Source: Liquidambar formosana (taxonomy: Eukaryota; Streptophyta; Magnoliopsida; Saxifragales; Altingiaceae). From it: a stretch of 64,000 nucleotides of DNA. Both the position numbers and the translations under genes were made by a program. This document shows, piece after piece, positions 1 to 12,332 of the stretch. A model generated the notes under the pieces. It searched no databases. It was not told the DNA's origin and saw only the letters and a list, made by a program, of their open reading frames with translations. Position 1 is the stretch's first letter, and every line of letters begins with the position of its first letter. The stretch lies in NCBI GenBank assembly GCA_039720395.1, contig CM077820.1, forward strand, positions 49,957,425 through 50,021,424, given 5' to 3'.

Positions 1-1912
1 TTGAACACAATAAAGCAATTCAGTTTCCATGCGACATCCAAACAGTGCCTTCAAGACTGGAGGAAAAAAAAAAAAAAACAATCAAAGAACACCCAATGAA
101 TAGACCATATTGAACACTTGAAGCATCTCAACAAGTCAATTCCTCTTTATAACCTAACAATTTGTTAATTTGCTTCAACAGGAGGTGTGTAACGACCTTT
201 TACTCCTCGTAAATCTAAACCTGGATCATTTTAAACAAAATGGTAACCACAGGAAGCAATCAAAATGGATAAAATTAACGCTCTGCAAATAGACACGAGA
301 AAAACAATATGTACATACATGTGCTATGGTTTCGATTTTTGAAGGAAAAAAAAAAACTCACCACAACTAAGCCAATTAATTCTCTAAGGGACACTTGAAT
401 GGAAACTTTTGTATTGTCGGTATATGAAAATGTATAGCTGAAACTTTATATCCTTTAATTTTCTATTCTTACCCAGTAAAAAAACAAAACATTTAACACT
501 AAAGAAGATAAAACACTCTTATCAAATCTAAGCACAAACAAAAGAATATGGCATAAAGCCATAGACTGATAAACCCAAAGACTTGCAATACTAAATTATA
601 TATTTAAATTTATATATTATATATCACGTACATAAATACATAAGCTAATTGTGAATGCAACCAACACGAAGACCAGACCATATGGCTGCTGAGGGAACGA
701 ATCTTGAACAGTTGGACCCTCATGTTTCATTATAGTCATATCAAGTTAAATTGAGTGGAGCTTTTATTCTTATTGGATCCCAATACCCAAATAATAAAAG
801 AGATCTCAGAAGCAAGAATTTAGACTCCTATCCTTTCCTACTTCTTACCAGCAACCAAACAGAAAACAAAACTCACCATATAATTTCATCTTTCTTTTTT
901 TGGTCTGAATATAATATCATCTTTATTCCTACCATATCTTAGCATTCAGCAACCAAAGCAGAGGGCAAGACTCAGAATTTCAATCTATGTTTTTCCCCTA
1001 CCTTTCCTCAGCCACCAACAGAGTATGAGACACATAACTTCAATTTCTCATCTTTTCCTGCCTTTCCTCAGCAAGCAGGCAGAGAGCAAGACACAAAACT
1101 TCAATCTCCATTCTTTTCCTACCCTTTCCCAGCGACAAAAAGAGGATACAACACAAAATGTTGTTAACTTCTCATATCTTCCTACCTTTTATCGTCAACC
1201 AAACAGATAAGAGACACAAAATTTTGATTTCTCCCCTATTTGTATCTTTCCTAAGCATCCATAGACTACAAACTCAAATTTTCAATTTCATTTCCTTTCC
1301 AACCTTTCCTCAGCAACCAGACAGAGGTTAAGACTCAAAACGTCAACCTATCATATTTTCCTAAATTTCTTAGCAACTAAACAGTGGGCAAGACTCGACA
1401 TTGCAATTTATTTTATTTCCCCACCTCTCCATAGCAAACAACAAAAGGTTAAGACCCCCAAAATTCAAGCCACAATCTTTTCTTACCTATTCTCAGCAAC
1501 CCGACAAAGGCTAAGACAAAACTTACAATTTCTTCTAAGACTCCAAACTTTAACTTACCATCTTTTCTTACCTATTCTTAGCAGTCAAACAAAGACTTAG
1601 ACTCCAAAATTACACTTTTCTACTCTTTTCTTACATTTCCTCTGTAGCCAAACAGACGCTAGGACTCAAAATTTTCAAATTCCTTCTTTTATCCCACCAT
1701 TTTTAGCAACCAACAAAAGGGTACGACTCAAAATTTCGAGTTTACAATCTTCTCATTTCCGACAATCCTACCATTTCTCAGCAACCAAACAGAAGCTCAA
1801 AAGGTTCACTTTCTTTTTCCATCCTAGTTCCTACATTGTCGGAGCAACCAAACATAAAAAGCATAAATAAATAAATAAAAAGACGAAGACGACAAAGAGA
1901 GAAACAAGGAAC
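1..1912 (-). other. First intron of the SCL28-type gene, running off the window
   Basis: At least 1.9 kb of intron. I searched the minus strand for the expected continuation of the RRM (an FGFV-like RNP motif) and saw none. The left 780 bases are AT-rich with no recognisable feature. The part next to the exon is filled by a 61-bp-period repeat array, listed separately. An exon would change this reading only if it is very short or diverged. Confidence 0.6.
790..1857. repeat. Degenerate tandem array, period about 61 bp, roughly 16 copies, inside the SCL28 intron
   Basis: Each unit on the plus strand has a core like CAGCAACCAAACAGAGG, then AAGACTCAAAATTTCAA, then a pyrimidine tract such as TCTTTTCCTACCTTTCCT. 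Cores start near 851, 949, 1011, 1071, 1131, 1193, 1254, 1313, 1372, 1433, 1495, 1582, 1644, 1708, 1779 and 1842. Most spacings are 59-64; three are longer (97, 87, 71). In gene sense the core reads TTTGGTTGCTGAGGAAAGGTAGG. The array stops about 55 bp inside the intron from the donor. The units are diverged, so the array is old. Confidence 0.8.
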
Positions 1913-2088
1913 CTTGCGTCGAGAGAGATGTTGCGAACGAGCAAGCCAGAAGGAGCTGGGGACCGGCGGTCGCGGTAGGAGCGGCTATCACGGTCGCGGT
2001 CGCGAGGGTCGTCGTAACGACGTCGTCGAGGAGGGGTTCGGCTACGGCGAGGGCTGTAGCTCCTGCTTCTGCTTCTGTACTTCCCCAT
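1913..2088 (-). CDS. SCL28: SC35-like SR splicing factor, first coding exon only (partial)
   Basis: This exon encodes about 58 residues. They begin MGKYRSRSRSYSPRR, continue through an Arg/Asp/Ser-rich stretch, and end in RSPAPSGLLVRNISLDAR. An N-terminal RS extension that leads into the first strand of an RRM (LLVRNI) is the layout of the plant-specific SCL subfamily of SR proteins, and the wording is closest to SCL28. These nuclear proteins bind pre-mRNA and guide splice-site choice. The ATG is at 2088. The exon ends at 1913, followed on the minus strand by GTTCC, a usable donor, with phase 2. The rest of the RRM and the C-terminal RS domain were not found in 1-1912, so the next exon lies beyond the left edge. 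The SCL identity is strong; the exact paralogue is inferred. Confidence 0.78.
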
Positions 2089-2331
2089 TTTAGTTGTTTC
2101 GTCTGATAAGCTATCTTCGCTAATGAACGAACAACCCTAAACCAAATGGAAAACCTTAGAGAGCAGAGTGCCAAAAGTCCAAAACCCTAACCCTAGGTGG
2201 AATGAATGAAAGAGTGAAAGTGAAAGGAAGTCGAAGAGGGTCTGAAAACAAATGTGGAAGCGATCTTTATAAAGGTAGGAATATTGTAAAAACGGTGTCG
2301 TTTTTTCTCTTGCCTTGGTCATTTTGAGAAA
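2089..2331 (-). promoter_or_regulatory. 5' UTR and proximal promoter of the SCL28-type gene
   Basis: Only about 240 bp separate the start codon from a Helitron. On the minus strand the stretch has a TATA-like CTTTATAAAGA near 2264-2276 and AAACCCTAA-like telo-box sequence near 2176-2194, a motif common in plant genes for RNA processing and translation. The transcription start was not determined. Confidence 0.4.
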
Positions 2332-3177
2332 CTAGATATAGAACACGTGCGTTGCACGTGAATATTTTTAAATAATATTAGTTTCTATTTTTTTTTTTCA
2401 CTAATCTATGTATTTTTGTTTAAATATGCTTGCAATGAAAAATCGATTTTGAGGAGTTCTTAATGTATTTAGAGTACATCCTTTTTGGGTTTCATACATC
2501 ATTTTTGGGTTTCGGTTGGAACTCTTGAGGTACGTATTATATTTTGTTCCTCGGTTTAATGAGTCTAAACGGTTTCTCAAAACTATGGGTATTTTGTTTC
2601 GAATGATTTTTCTTTCTTTAATTATAGTACCTATTATGATTATAAATTCATCTAACTTATAAATTCATCAAAAATCAAACTTATTTTCTAACAGTACCAT
2701 ATATATATATATATATATATATTATAATTTGCAGAGCAAAACTTACCAGAGAATGGAGAAGTCGTCGTTAACCAAAGAAGGGAGAAGTCCCAGTTAACCA
2801 GAGAAGGGAGAAGTTGCAGCTACTCTTAATGGAAAAAGTGATTGTTTATTTATTATATAGGAATTATAGTTTCCGTTTCCTTTGAATTCCTATTTTGTTT
2901 TATATATTAAGGTATGTGTTTTAAAATATATTAAGGTATGTGTTTTAGAATTATAGTTTTCATATTCCTATATATTTCTATTTATTATATAAGAATTATA
3001 GTTTCCATTTACTTTGAATTCCTATTTGTGTTTTATATATTAAGGTATGTGTTTTAGAATTATTATATTTCCTATATATGCAGAAGGGTGGGTAGTTGTG
3101 TATTTAAAAATTAAAATAAAGGTATATTAGTCAATCAAAAGTTTTTCTTGCATTCATCTTTTTATAGGTAGTATAGA
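2332..3177 (-). mobile_element. Non-autonomous Helitron, copy 1 (846 bp)
   Basis: Read on the minus strand, the element starts TCTATACTACCTATAAAAAG at 3177. It ends with a 7-bp-stem hairpin (CACGTGC, loop AAC, GCACGTG; plus-strand 2344-2360), then TTCTATAT and CTAG at 2335-2332. It lies between host A and T. A 5' TC, a 3' hairpin close to the end, CTRR and an A/T insertion site with no duplication are the Helitron signature. No Rep/helicase reading frame is present, so it depends on other copies. The interior has an (AT)n run near 2699-2722 and a duplicated segment of about 75 bp (about 2849-2925 and 2980-3055). Confidence 0.8.
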
Positions 3178-4428
3178 TTTATTACAATTTTTTTTTTTTT
3201 TTAAAGTAAAACATGAAGACAAACAAAACCAAAAAGGAAAAGCAAAAGATGTATTAAAAATTATATGTGCATTATTTTCAATAAATTTTCAATTTTTTTT
3301 TTTTATTTTGTTTGCTTCATCTTATATGCATTTTCATATGCGTCTATTGTTTTATTAAATGTACGTTAACATGCTTCATGAATTTGGTTTTATTTTTTAT
3401 TTATCGGATAATGATAAAATTCAAACCCCAAACCTCACCCCACTCGTGTCAAACTACATTAGTGGTTTTAACAATAATAACAATATAATACTTTATAAAA
3501 TAGTTGGAGCTAATAAAATTTACAGTGAGTTTTTGGCAACACTCTATTTTTATTTATTTTTATTTTTTCAGCACACCATAGAAGAATCTCTAGACTACCA
3601 CAAATTACGCCCCATGTCCTAAAGGCTACGAAGAGTTTTGAGCTCTCAGCCCCTCTTAACAGATTCACTTAGCACTCACCTCATACCATTAGATCAATTA
3701 GGCGAAAGTATCTTTATAATTCAGCCTAGTTTGGACAACTAAACCCAAATCAAATTTAGTTTCTTGATACAAAATTGCATTCAACCACAAAACTTCCCGA
3801 GATGGGAAGAAAAACACCTTCATTGAATCAATAATTAACCTCACAGAATCATGTATTTGACAGTGTTAATTGCCACCTTATTTTAAAGTGAGGTTTATGG
3901 GTTCCAATAAAGAACATTTGGTTGTACAAATTCCAAATTCTTCAGTCCAAAATGCTTGTAATTAGGCCACCATTTTTAATACCAAACAATAGGAGTCTGC
4001 ATTTGAATCAAAAAAGTGAATGAACTCTCTGTTGGGTTACCCCTCTGGCCTCTACATATAGTTAAAATAGAACTATTTATACATTCCAGAAACTAGAATG
4101 CCAGTTTACCATAGGAAATGTGGCAGAACAATTGGAACATGAACTATATACAATTTCAGAATAGTAAAACTATAGAACTTCATCTCGATTAGATCAAAAT
4201 TGGAAACCTGACCCACGGGTAGTTTGATCTTTACATGGTCAGAAGACTCAGAACCTTTGCAAGAGACATGTTTATTTACACCAGGGCAAATTGAAATTTC
4301 TCACATTAGTTGGAGCGAAATCCTGAAGAAATTCTGGAATTAAGTTCAATGGCCTTCGTCCGAGATTAGAAAAGTTTTTACTTCTATGATGGATTGGATT
4401 TTGGGCATCAGTAATAAACCAGTTGCAA
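3178..4428. other. Intergenic DNA; right end is probably the 3' UTR of the M41-like gene
   Basis: There is no gene between the Helitron and the stop codon at 4429. The stretch is AT-rich with T and A runs. The last 300-400 bases are less AT-biased and probably include the 3' UTR of the minus-strand gene that ends at 4429. Confidence 0.5.
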
Positions 4429-7400
4429 CTAGATGTCTGCCTCATCTATGGTTTCCTCTATAGTGTCAATGCAAAAGCCTACAGATTTTCCCATGGACAT
4501 TGCATCAGCAAGTTTTGCCCGCGCTTCTTCATGGCGACGCAAGATTAGGGCAGTGTTCAGTACAGCCCATCTGACTTGAGAATCTGCTTTCTTCTGTGTG
4601 AAGCCCAAGCTTTTAAATAGTGCATCCAACTGTTATAATCAAAAACTTCAGTTAGCAATTTTACTACATGCACGGTAGCCCCTCTCACATGAAAGCCCTT
4701 TGATGGCTGGAATTTTAATAAACAAACCAAGCAGAGGAACCATATAAACCTTGTTGATATCAGCAAGGCCTCCTTCAGAGTATCCATATAAAAGATACTC
4801 AGTTGTGACACCTGCTAGCGCTATACATGAGAACCTGTTCAACATCTAACAAAAAGTATCCTCACCATAAGAATTTTGTTTAACTTTCAACAGGGATATA
4901 ATCTTTTGAGAAACATGGAATTTACAAAGTGTGCAAGCACACAGCAATACAAAAATGTGAAAATATGACATACCATAGCCGATACTTTGCCTGCATTAGC
5001 CTGCATGGCATGGGAACAGCCATTAATCAAGAGACAAAGTACCATGAATATCTCTGGTTCATTAATCAATATATACTTTTAGTGTATAGCCATTATCAGA
5101 CAAAAGTTTGCATCTGTAATTGCTATTAGAGTGTTGATTGCAACAATTAGTATGGCTTTGCCTTTACAGACTAGCCTCCTAGTTTAAGATATCTGCCTGC
5201 ACTCAGTGTGCTATAAAACATGGACCAATTCATCATTTCATCATTCACCCTTATGTTAATTTTATAAAGTCATGGTAACAATTGGACAAAGAGGAAAGCA
5301 GCTACAAAACCGAAACAGCTTATAGTTTTATTCCATTTCAAAGGTAAAGGGAGTAGTTTCTAGGCATGATTTACTAGATCTAAGCATCAAAAGAAGTCGT
5401 CCTATGCATTAAGTCAACAGAGTGAAGCTGGTCAAATCAATTATTTAATTTCATCATATTAGCTCCAAGTGCCTAAACTGTATTTCTTTTAATTTTAATT
5501 TCTTCATCACAAATCAACCAATCATGCTAGCCTTCGGCCAAATTTTTAGCCTCTAGGCCTTGCTTGGTTTGGAAGGTATAGTAATATCATCTCCATGAAA
5601 ATAGCTATAGCTTCAGTTATGACAAAGACCCAAAACATGTCTTGCAATAGGTACCAGTTCCAAAGCAGGAAAGGCAACATGCCATCATCTGCCAGTAATA
5701 CCAGGTATGGTAGGGTAGGGCACTAGCCAATACGATATCTAGAAGTGAGTATACTGTGACCACCACCACCACTAAAAGATAATAATAATTGCAAAGAGTT
5801 GAACATCGACAAAGCATCCATAGAAAATACAGACTGAACAAAAGAACATACTTCTTCAAGAAACTCAAAATCCACAAAAGCAGTCCCTGCTTGAACATTG
5901 AGAGAGCCTTCCTTGTTCAAAGCATCAAAACTTGATATTGTATACCCCTTGGGAAGAATACCCAGCAAGTAGGCGATCAAGAAGTGGCCAGCTTCATGCT
6001 GCATAAAAATTGTACCCGATGGTTACTTCATGATGAGAGAAACCATTCTCATTAAAATGTGACTAATGTTCAGACTTGTACCAGATGGTTAAGAACACAC
6101 AAGTAGAATCTAAAGCAATTGTACCTCTATGAACACTAATAAAAATATGCATCTTTAAACGCATAACATTTATATATATACATATATAAAATTAAAAAAA
6201 AGGCAGCATCAGTGTCATCTATATGTTCATGTAAAATAATTTCTGCAGTGTTTCTGGAATAATACATAGCAGGATGCCAAAAAATAAAAAGAGAAAAATG
6301 TATAGAGAGAAAGAGAGAGACATCTTACTTGAATCACTCTATTATGGTACTTTTGGCTAAAGGTGTGCCCAATTGTGTCAACAACCAAGCTACCAACTCC
6401 TCCGTTAAAAGAGATCTATGAACAACCAATTTGATAAGATACTAAACAATTCGCAGATGTCAGTAATTTCAATCCACTATCAATAATTAATCAAGATTTG
6501 AGTTGGCCAGCTATTCAAACAAAAAGGGTTAAAACTTATTTAAAATGGGGAAAACTTACATAGCTCTAAGGACTCAAGGAGAATTGTTGAATGGTACATA
6601 AGTTTTTTCCTTATTTATCTGAAATTCTGTTGGTAAAAGTGCATCGATAATAGAGTGTTGTACACTACATAAAAATGATATTATTTCATTTCTTTTTCAA
6701 ACCCATGATTGTAAATACTCTTTTTACTTTTTCATAACATTAATTCTCTAAGTGGATTTCTTTTTTACACTTGCCTTTAAATAAATGTCCTCATTCCTAA
6801 ATTTTTGTTATCACCTCGGCTTTCTAATAACGAAGTATTTCTGTATTTTACATTAACTCTTGAGCGCAAGCGTTATGGAAATCAAATTGAAACTGTTCAT
6901 TTTCATGTGGTGAAATTTTTTTTTATTTGCTCCCATGTGATATCTGAACAGCCTGAAACACATAGATATTCATACTAGTGCATTTGAGGAGATTTGAAGC
7001 TTACGGGCATAAACATGATAGTTGCATACAACATGGTGCAAAATTATTAGATTTGACCAGAGGTTACCACTGACTATAAAATGCACGTAGAATGGTGGCA
7101 TATATGAGCATTTTTTAAACCCAACTAAAGATAGCATGCTTGAGGACAACATTGATATTTTCTTATTATCCCCGCATAGCGCATGCCTACGGACAACATC
7201 CATATTTTCTTTTCAAGCAGATAGAAATAAAAAAGAAAAATCCTCAACTTTATCAATAGAACAACCAAAAAAAAAAAAAACCTTTATTAATAGAAACTAT
7301 GTAGGCATCTATATTGATATCCAAACAATACAATCAAGGCCATAAAACAGTAATCATTTTCAGTGGAACATTGTTCAACAAGAAGTCAGTTATCAATTAA

Positions 7401-9138
7401 GTTGTCTGTTAAACTATCTAATTGTATATGTACTTCGGAATTTATGGGATAGACATTTGTGAACCAACAACCAACGCAAGGGAAAATGGAAACTCTTTCC
7501 ACCCACCATACAACAGAAATCAATGAAAAATACTCTCCATACCTCAAGACATAGGTATCAGATTCAACAACTCCAATAAAATTTGTGCTTCATTGATTTC
7601 AAATCAAAGCCAATTACAAGTGCTCCATTTCCAGGAGATGAAGACAACTCAAACCTAGCTTAAGAGGAATTCCGAAATGTCAATAATTTTCTTGAATAAA
7701 TCACATTCATAAGGGAAGGTTGTGAGGGAGAGAGAGCACTTGGGGGTGGGGGAGTGTAGTTTTCAAGAGGTTCTGAAAGGTATTTCTTTAATGAAAGGAA
7801 AAATGAAAAACCCACATAAACACAATTAGGAACAAGTCATGTACAAAGCAAAGAAAACAACTACAAAGTTTCAATGCAACTGTATCAGAATTTTAACAAT
7901 GTAATGGAGACAATTCATATATCTTAACCTTTTCCAACAATAACATAATATGAATGTAGAATACAAAGCGTCAGCAAGAACTTAAAATTACCAAATCCAG
8001 AGTCCATAGAAACAACAACCCCAGAGATAAATATAGGGCTTGTTGTGGGCCAAACCCAGACACTCTCCATGCAGCAAGCCCTCCTAAGCCAGCAGCAAGC
8101 TGCAGGTTTCTTTCTATAGAACCAAGTGTTGTGTCTGTTGGCGATAGAAGAGACACAGTTTCTATTCCATTCAGTTTTAGTTCATCCAAGGTGTAGAGTC
8201 TCTGTGGTACCTATATAATTAATTCATACAGGAAAAAAAAAAGCAATTCATATGCACTTCAGACAAACAGGTTATGAGCATGATAAAATCCACCAACCTA
8301 GCCAAAAAAACATGGAAAGCCAAAACATAATTGGGCAAAATAAACACATTCAACATTATCTTATCCCATTTTATATAACTAAATTACCCAAAATTCTTAT
8401 TTAGAGAATGCAATGAATTATAAATGACCATTTCTTTTCCAAAATTTACACCCAAGGAACCAGTCATCAACAGGCCATATCTAGGATTTTGCATATCCCA
8501 ACCAACAATCCTAATCAAAATTTTAGATCCTTCTCAATATCCAAGTGGGTCAGCCCCGAATCTCGATTCACTAGTGTATGTGAGCTTCCCAAACACAATT
8601 CAGCAAGCATAATTCAATAGACACACTGAATCTCACTGGCTCTCAAGAACCAAGAGACCAATACTATTCATTTTGACATGCCCATCTCTACTCCTCAAAT
8701 TGACTGACACAACCATCACTTTTTCCTTTCGTTTCGATACAAGAGAATTATCATTAAATCATGAATTTCAATCAGTTTAAGAATAGGGTGTCAGGACAAA
8801 TCAATTCACAAGAGCAGCATTCCTAACTAACACCAACCAAAATTAAAAAAACATATGAGGAACAGAGAAAATGCTAATGGATAGAACTGGGACAGTTAAA
8901 AACCAATCACACGAACCTGCCGAGCAGCGCCGAAACATCGAAGGCCTCCAGGCTTGCCCTGCAAATCCTTAACGAGAGAGAGTGCTGCCCTCTCATCACC
9001 CTTGGCAAGCTCCTTATCCACTTGCTCCAACACTTGTCGCCGTGATAGACTTAGCTGAGATGAACTCACAATTGTAAGAGTGGGAAGTCTTAGACTGGGA
9101 GGAGACGACAAGCTTGCATAATAAACGACGGTGCCCAT
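4429..9138 (-). CDS. FtsH-like (peptidase M41 fold) plastid membrane protein without AAA domain
   Basis: The 332-residue protein is spliced from 8917-9138, 7992-8210, 6329-6415, 5852-5998, 4974-5000, 4750-4845 and 4429-4629. All introns are GT-AG and phase 0. The N-terminus (residues 1-40, Ser-rich, few acids) resembles a chloroplast transit peptide. Residues about 110-147 form a hydrophobic, probably membrane, region. Residues 177-181 are HEAGH, the zinc-metalloprotease HExxH motif as worded in FtsH. Residues 245-264 (AGVTTEYLLYGYSEGGLADI) mirror the FtsH helix that supplies the third zinc ligand, here probably Asp263. The C-terminal helical part is conserved in plant relatives. The family, remembered as AT5G27290 and related to VIRESCENT3, is plastid-located; substrates are not known to me. 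The ATG at 9138 is the only start giving the full transit-like region. Length fits the family (about 340). Confidence 0.85.
4974..5000 (-). other. 27-bp microexon of the M41-like gene
   Basis: The exon codes for nine residues, ANAGKVSAM. It is flanked on the minus strand by GCAG before and GTATGT after. It keeps frame between the exon ending FEFLEE and the exon starting MLNRFSC, and relatives carry an NAGKVSA-like segment here. Homology searching can easily miss an exon this short. Confidence 0.8.
6416..7991 (-). other. Largest intron (1.58 kb) of the M41-like gene
   Basis: Flanked by CTG GAT TTG|GTAATT (donor) and CATAG|ATCTCT (acceptor) on the minus strand. I see only AT-rich intron sequence and short GA runs near 7723-7740. 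The joined protein (TLDL-ISFNGG) continues the family without a gap, so no exon is expected inside. Confidence 0.65.
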
Positions 9139-10743
9139 TCAAAGAAACTGCAACAATGAAAGATACCCAGCTTGAATTATATGCGTGGAAGAGTTTTCAA
9201 AATACAGACATGGCTTCGTTCTCAACCACGCAATATGGATAATTACAATGGAAATTTAGAGAGAGAGAGACGAGTTCACAAATTTCTGTCCCATGTAAGT
9301 GTCTTCAGCAGACATGATTAGGAAACAGCGACCATATTACTAACATGCCCTTTATTTCACAGCTTAATGACGGAAGAGACCCTGACTGCAGGTACGATAT
9401 AGCCAGAATTATTGAGCTCGTTGAGTCGTTGGTTCACTCGTTAAACATCAAACAAAAGGGAACTTTTGAATGGTACCCCCGGGGTACCATAAAAAAGAAA
9501 AAAAAGACTGAAACAATTACCTATACATTCACCTTTTCAGAAGTAATTTCCAAGAAAGATGTCTTAATTATGAATTTGTAGTAGTTTATAGTAAAGTTAG
9601 TAGTCAGTTTGTTACAAGTCAATAATCAAAGATCCTGCTTAGGAATTACTATCAAAAAGATAAATGTATAAGTAATTGACCAAGACCCGAGAAAAAGAAA
9701 GGGGCATTGTTCCTATGAAAGTATGAAGTATAGATTTTGGCAGGCCTAAACTTGACAAAAAGAAAAATTGAGGTACAAATTTGGGTTGTTCTCCCCTCCC
9801 TCTCTTGGGTCAATTGAAATATCCATACCCTAATCAAATTCATTGTTGCTAAATGAAAAAACCATGCTTACCATTGAAATCTCAAACTATTCTATTCTAA
9901 TTCCCCCTATTATTCCCCCTATTACTATAATATAAGCTCTCAATATAAGCTCCACATGAGCCTCACATCCCATTAATGCTTAGACGGTAGACCCAACCCA
10001 AATTCAACGTACATGGATAACAAAACTCAAATAAACTTCATACTGTCTTAACAAATGAGAAGGGCAGGATACTAGCTGGCTGCTTCCACAATCTCTCCTT
10101 GAGTCCAATCACCACTATCGTTTTCCAGATCATTTGACATGCCTATAGCAGGTCCATAAGCTATTTTTCTCCCCTTGTTTCCTTGGGTGAAACTTGAAAG
10201 GGTATTATATTTTATTCAAATCACGAAATGTTCGGTTCAGCATCTGCTTAAAGGGCATAACATAATCCCGTAAATCAAGCTCCACAATATTCCTCAATTG
10301 ATAGGAAGCAAAAAAAACAGCTCCTGACTACAGAAAATACCCAACAGGCAGCCATCAGCTTTGATCTTTCTACACTAGAGAACAAACACCAACACCGAAA
10401 TCTTGACCTCTAGCAGCCATTACAGAAAAATAGAGGGAAATGATCCTTGCAGGAAAATAAAGACAAATCAACGTAGCCAAGCCCAAGACTAACATCATTG
10501 ACAAAGAAACATATTATCCAGGTTAACAATTTGGAATAATTCTTGCATATATCAATCGTCAGCTGTAACATTTCCATTTCCATTTCCATACGTAGAGATA
10601 TTTGACAATTAAAGACAAAAGATATCACTGGAAATCTTGGATGATTGATTCATAACCTAAAAAGATGCAGATTCTTAACCATAACGGCAAAAAAAAACAT
10701 ATTTTACATCTATAACCACCAACACTTCCAAAAGAGTGAACTC
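9139..10743. other. Intergenic: M41-like promoter and H2A.X 3' region
   Basis: The left part holds the promoter and leader of the minus-strand M41-like gene, with a short GA run near 9259-9271. The right part, up to 10743, presumably contains the H2A.X 3' UTR. No other coding sequence was recognised. Confidence 0.45.
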
Positions 10744-11679
<936 letters not shown>

Positions 11680-11785
11680 TCAGAAGCCCTAGCCCTAACC
11701 CTAGATTTGATGATGGGAAGTTTCAGAGGAGAAAGAGAGAGATAGGTTTGATTCGGAATGGTGTAGTAGAGGGCAGGGTTTCGGC

Positions 11786-11794
11786 TTTATATAG
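11786..11794 (-). promoter_or_regulatory. TATA box of H2A.X
   Basis: On the minus strand this reads CTATATAAA, about 130 bp upstream of the ATG. A CCAAT-type sequence, GACCAATC, lies just upstream at 11813-11820. Telo-box-like CCCTAACCCTAG lies in the leader near 11693-11704. Confidence 0.65.
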
Positions 11795-11866
11795 AAAGCG
11801 AGGGTGAGCGGTGATTGGTCGGGACGAGTTCACGAGGATTGCCAGCGTGGCAAGTGCTTTCGTTTC

Positions 11867-11874
11867 GCGGCAAA
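11867..11874 (-). promoter_or_regulatory. E2F-type site upstream of H2A.X
   Basis: Plus-strand GCGGCAAA, minus-strand TTTGCCGC, matches the E2F consensus TTTSSCGC exactly, about 210 bp upstream of the start codon and 75 bp upstream of the TATA box. E2F sites are usual in S-phase and DNA-damage genes. A second GC-rich near-match, TTTCCGCGGG, lies near 11926. A chance match is possible. Confidence 0.5.
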
Positions 11875-12332
11875 GGAATTTTTAAAGTGTTTCTTCTCTC
11901 TTCTCGATTTTTGAGTGGATTTTCTCTTTCCGCGGGTGTTTTAATTTTCTTTAAACAATTCTACAAAACGATGGCGTATTGAGACAGTGATACGGCATCG
12001 TTTTCCTTGAGTGCCTCGGATATTTTTATCCTTCTTTCTCCACATTTTTACCAATCTTGGACAATAACACATAGTCATAGATTTGGTCCTCTCACCCCAT
12101 ATTGCAAATAACGTGGTCAATGTTTAAATAACTTGCCCCTAAGTATAGTCGTTTTGATTAATTTTGGGATTTGAAAAGTATTTAACATGGGAATAATCCA
12201 TAATTCAAGAGATGAGGGATGCTATTCACAGTCGTGATTCTTGAATCATCGCATTGTAGTTGGACCATGTATAACACATGTAAGTAGGTGTTGTGTGCAG
12301 TCACATAAATAACATAACTAATGTGATAGTGT
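11875..12332. other. Distal H2A.X upstream region
   Basis: No gene. The stretch lies between the H2A.X promoter and an inverted-repeat element that starts near 12333. Confidence 0.4.

Noticed and set aside
790..1857. CRISPR-like regular spacing
   Set aside because: Repeats and spacers are not distinct, units are contiguous and diverged, and the DNA is plant nuclear.
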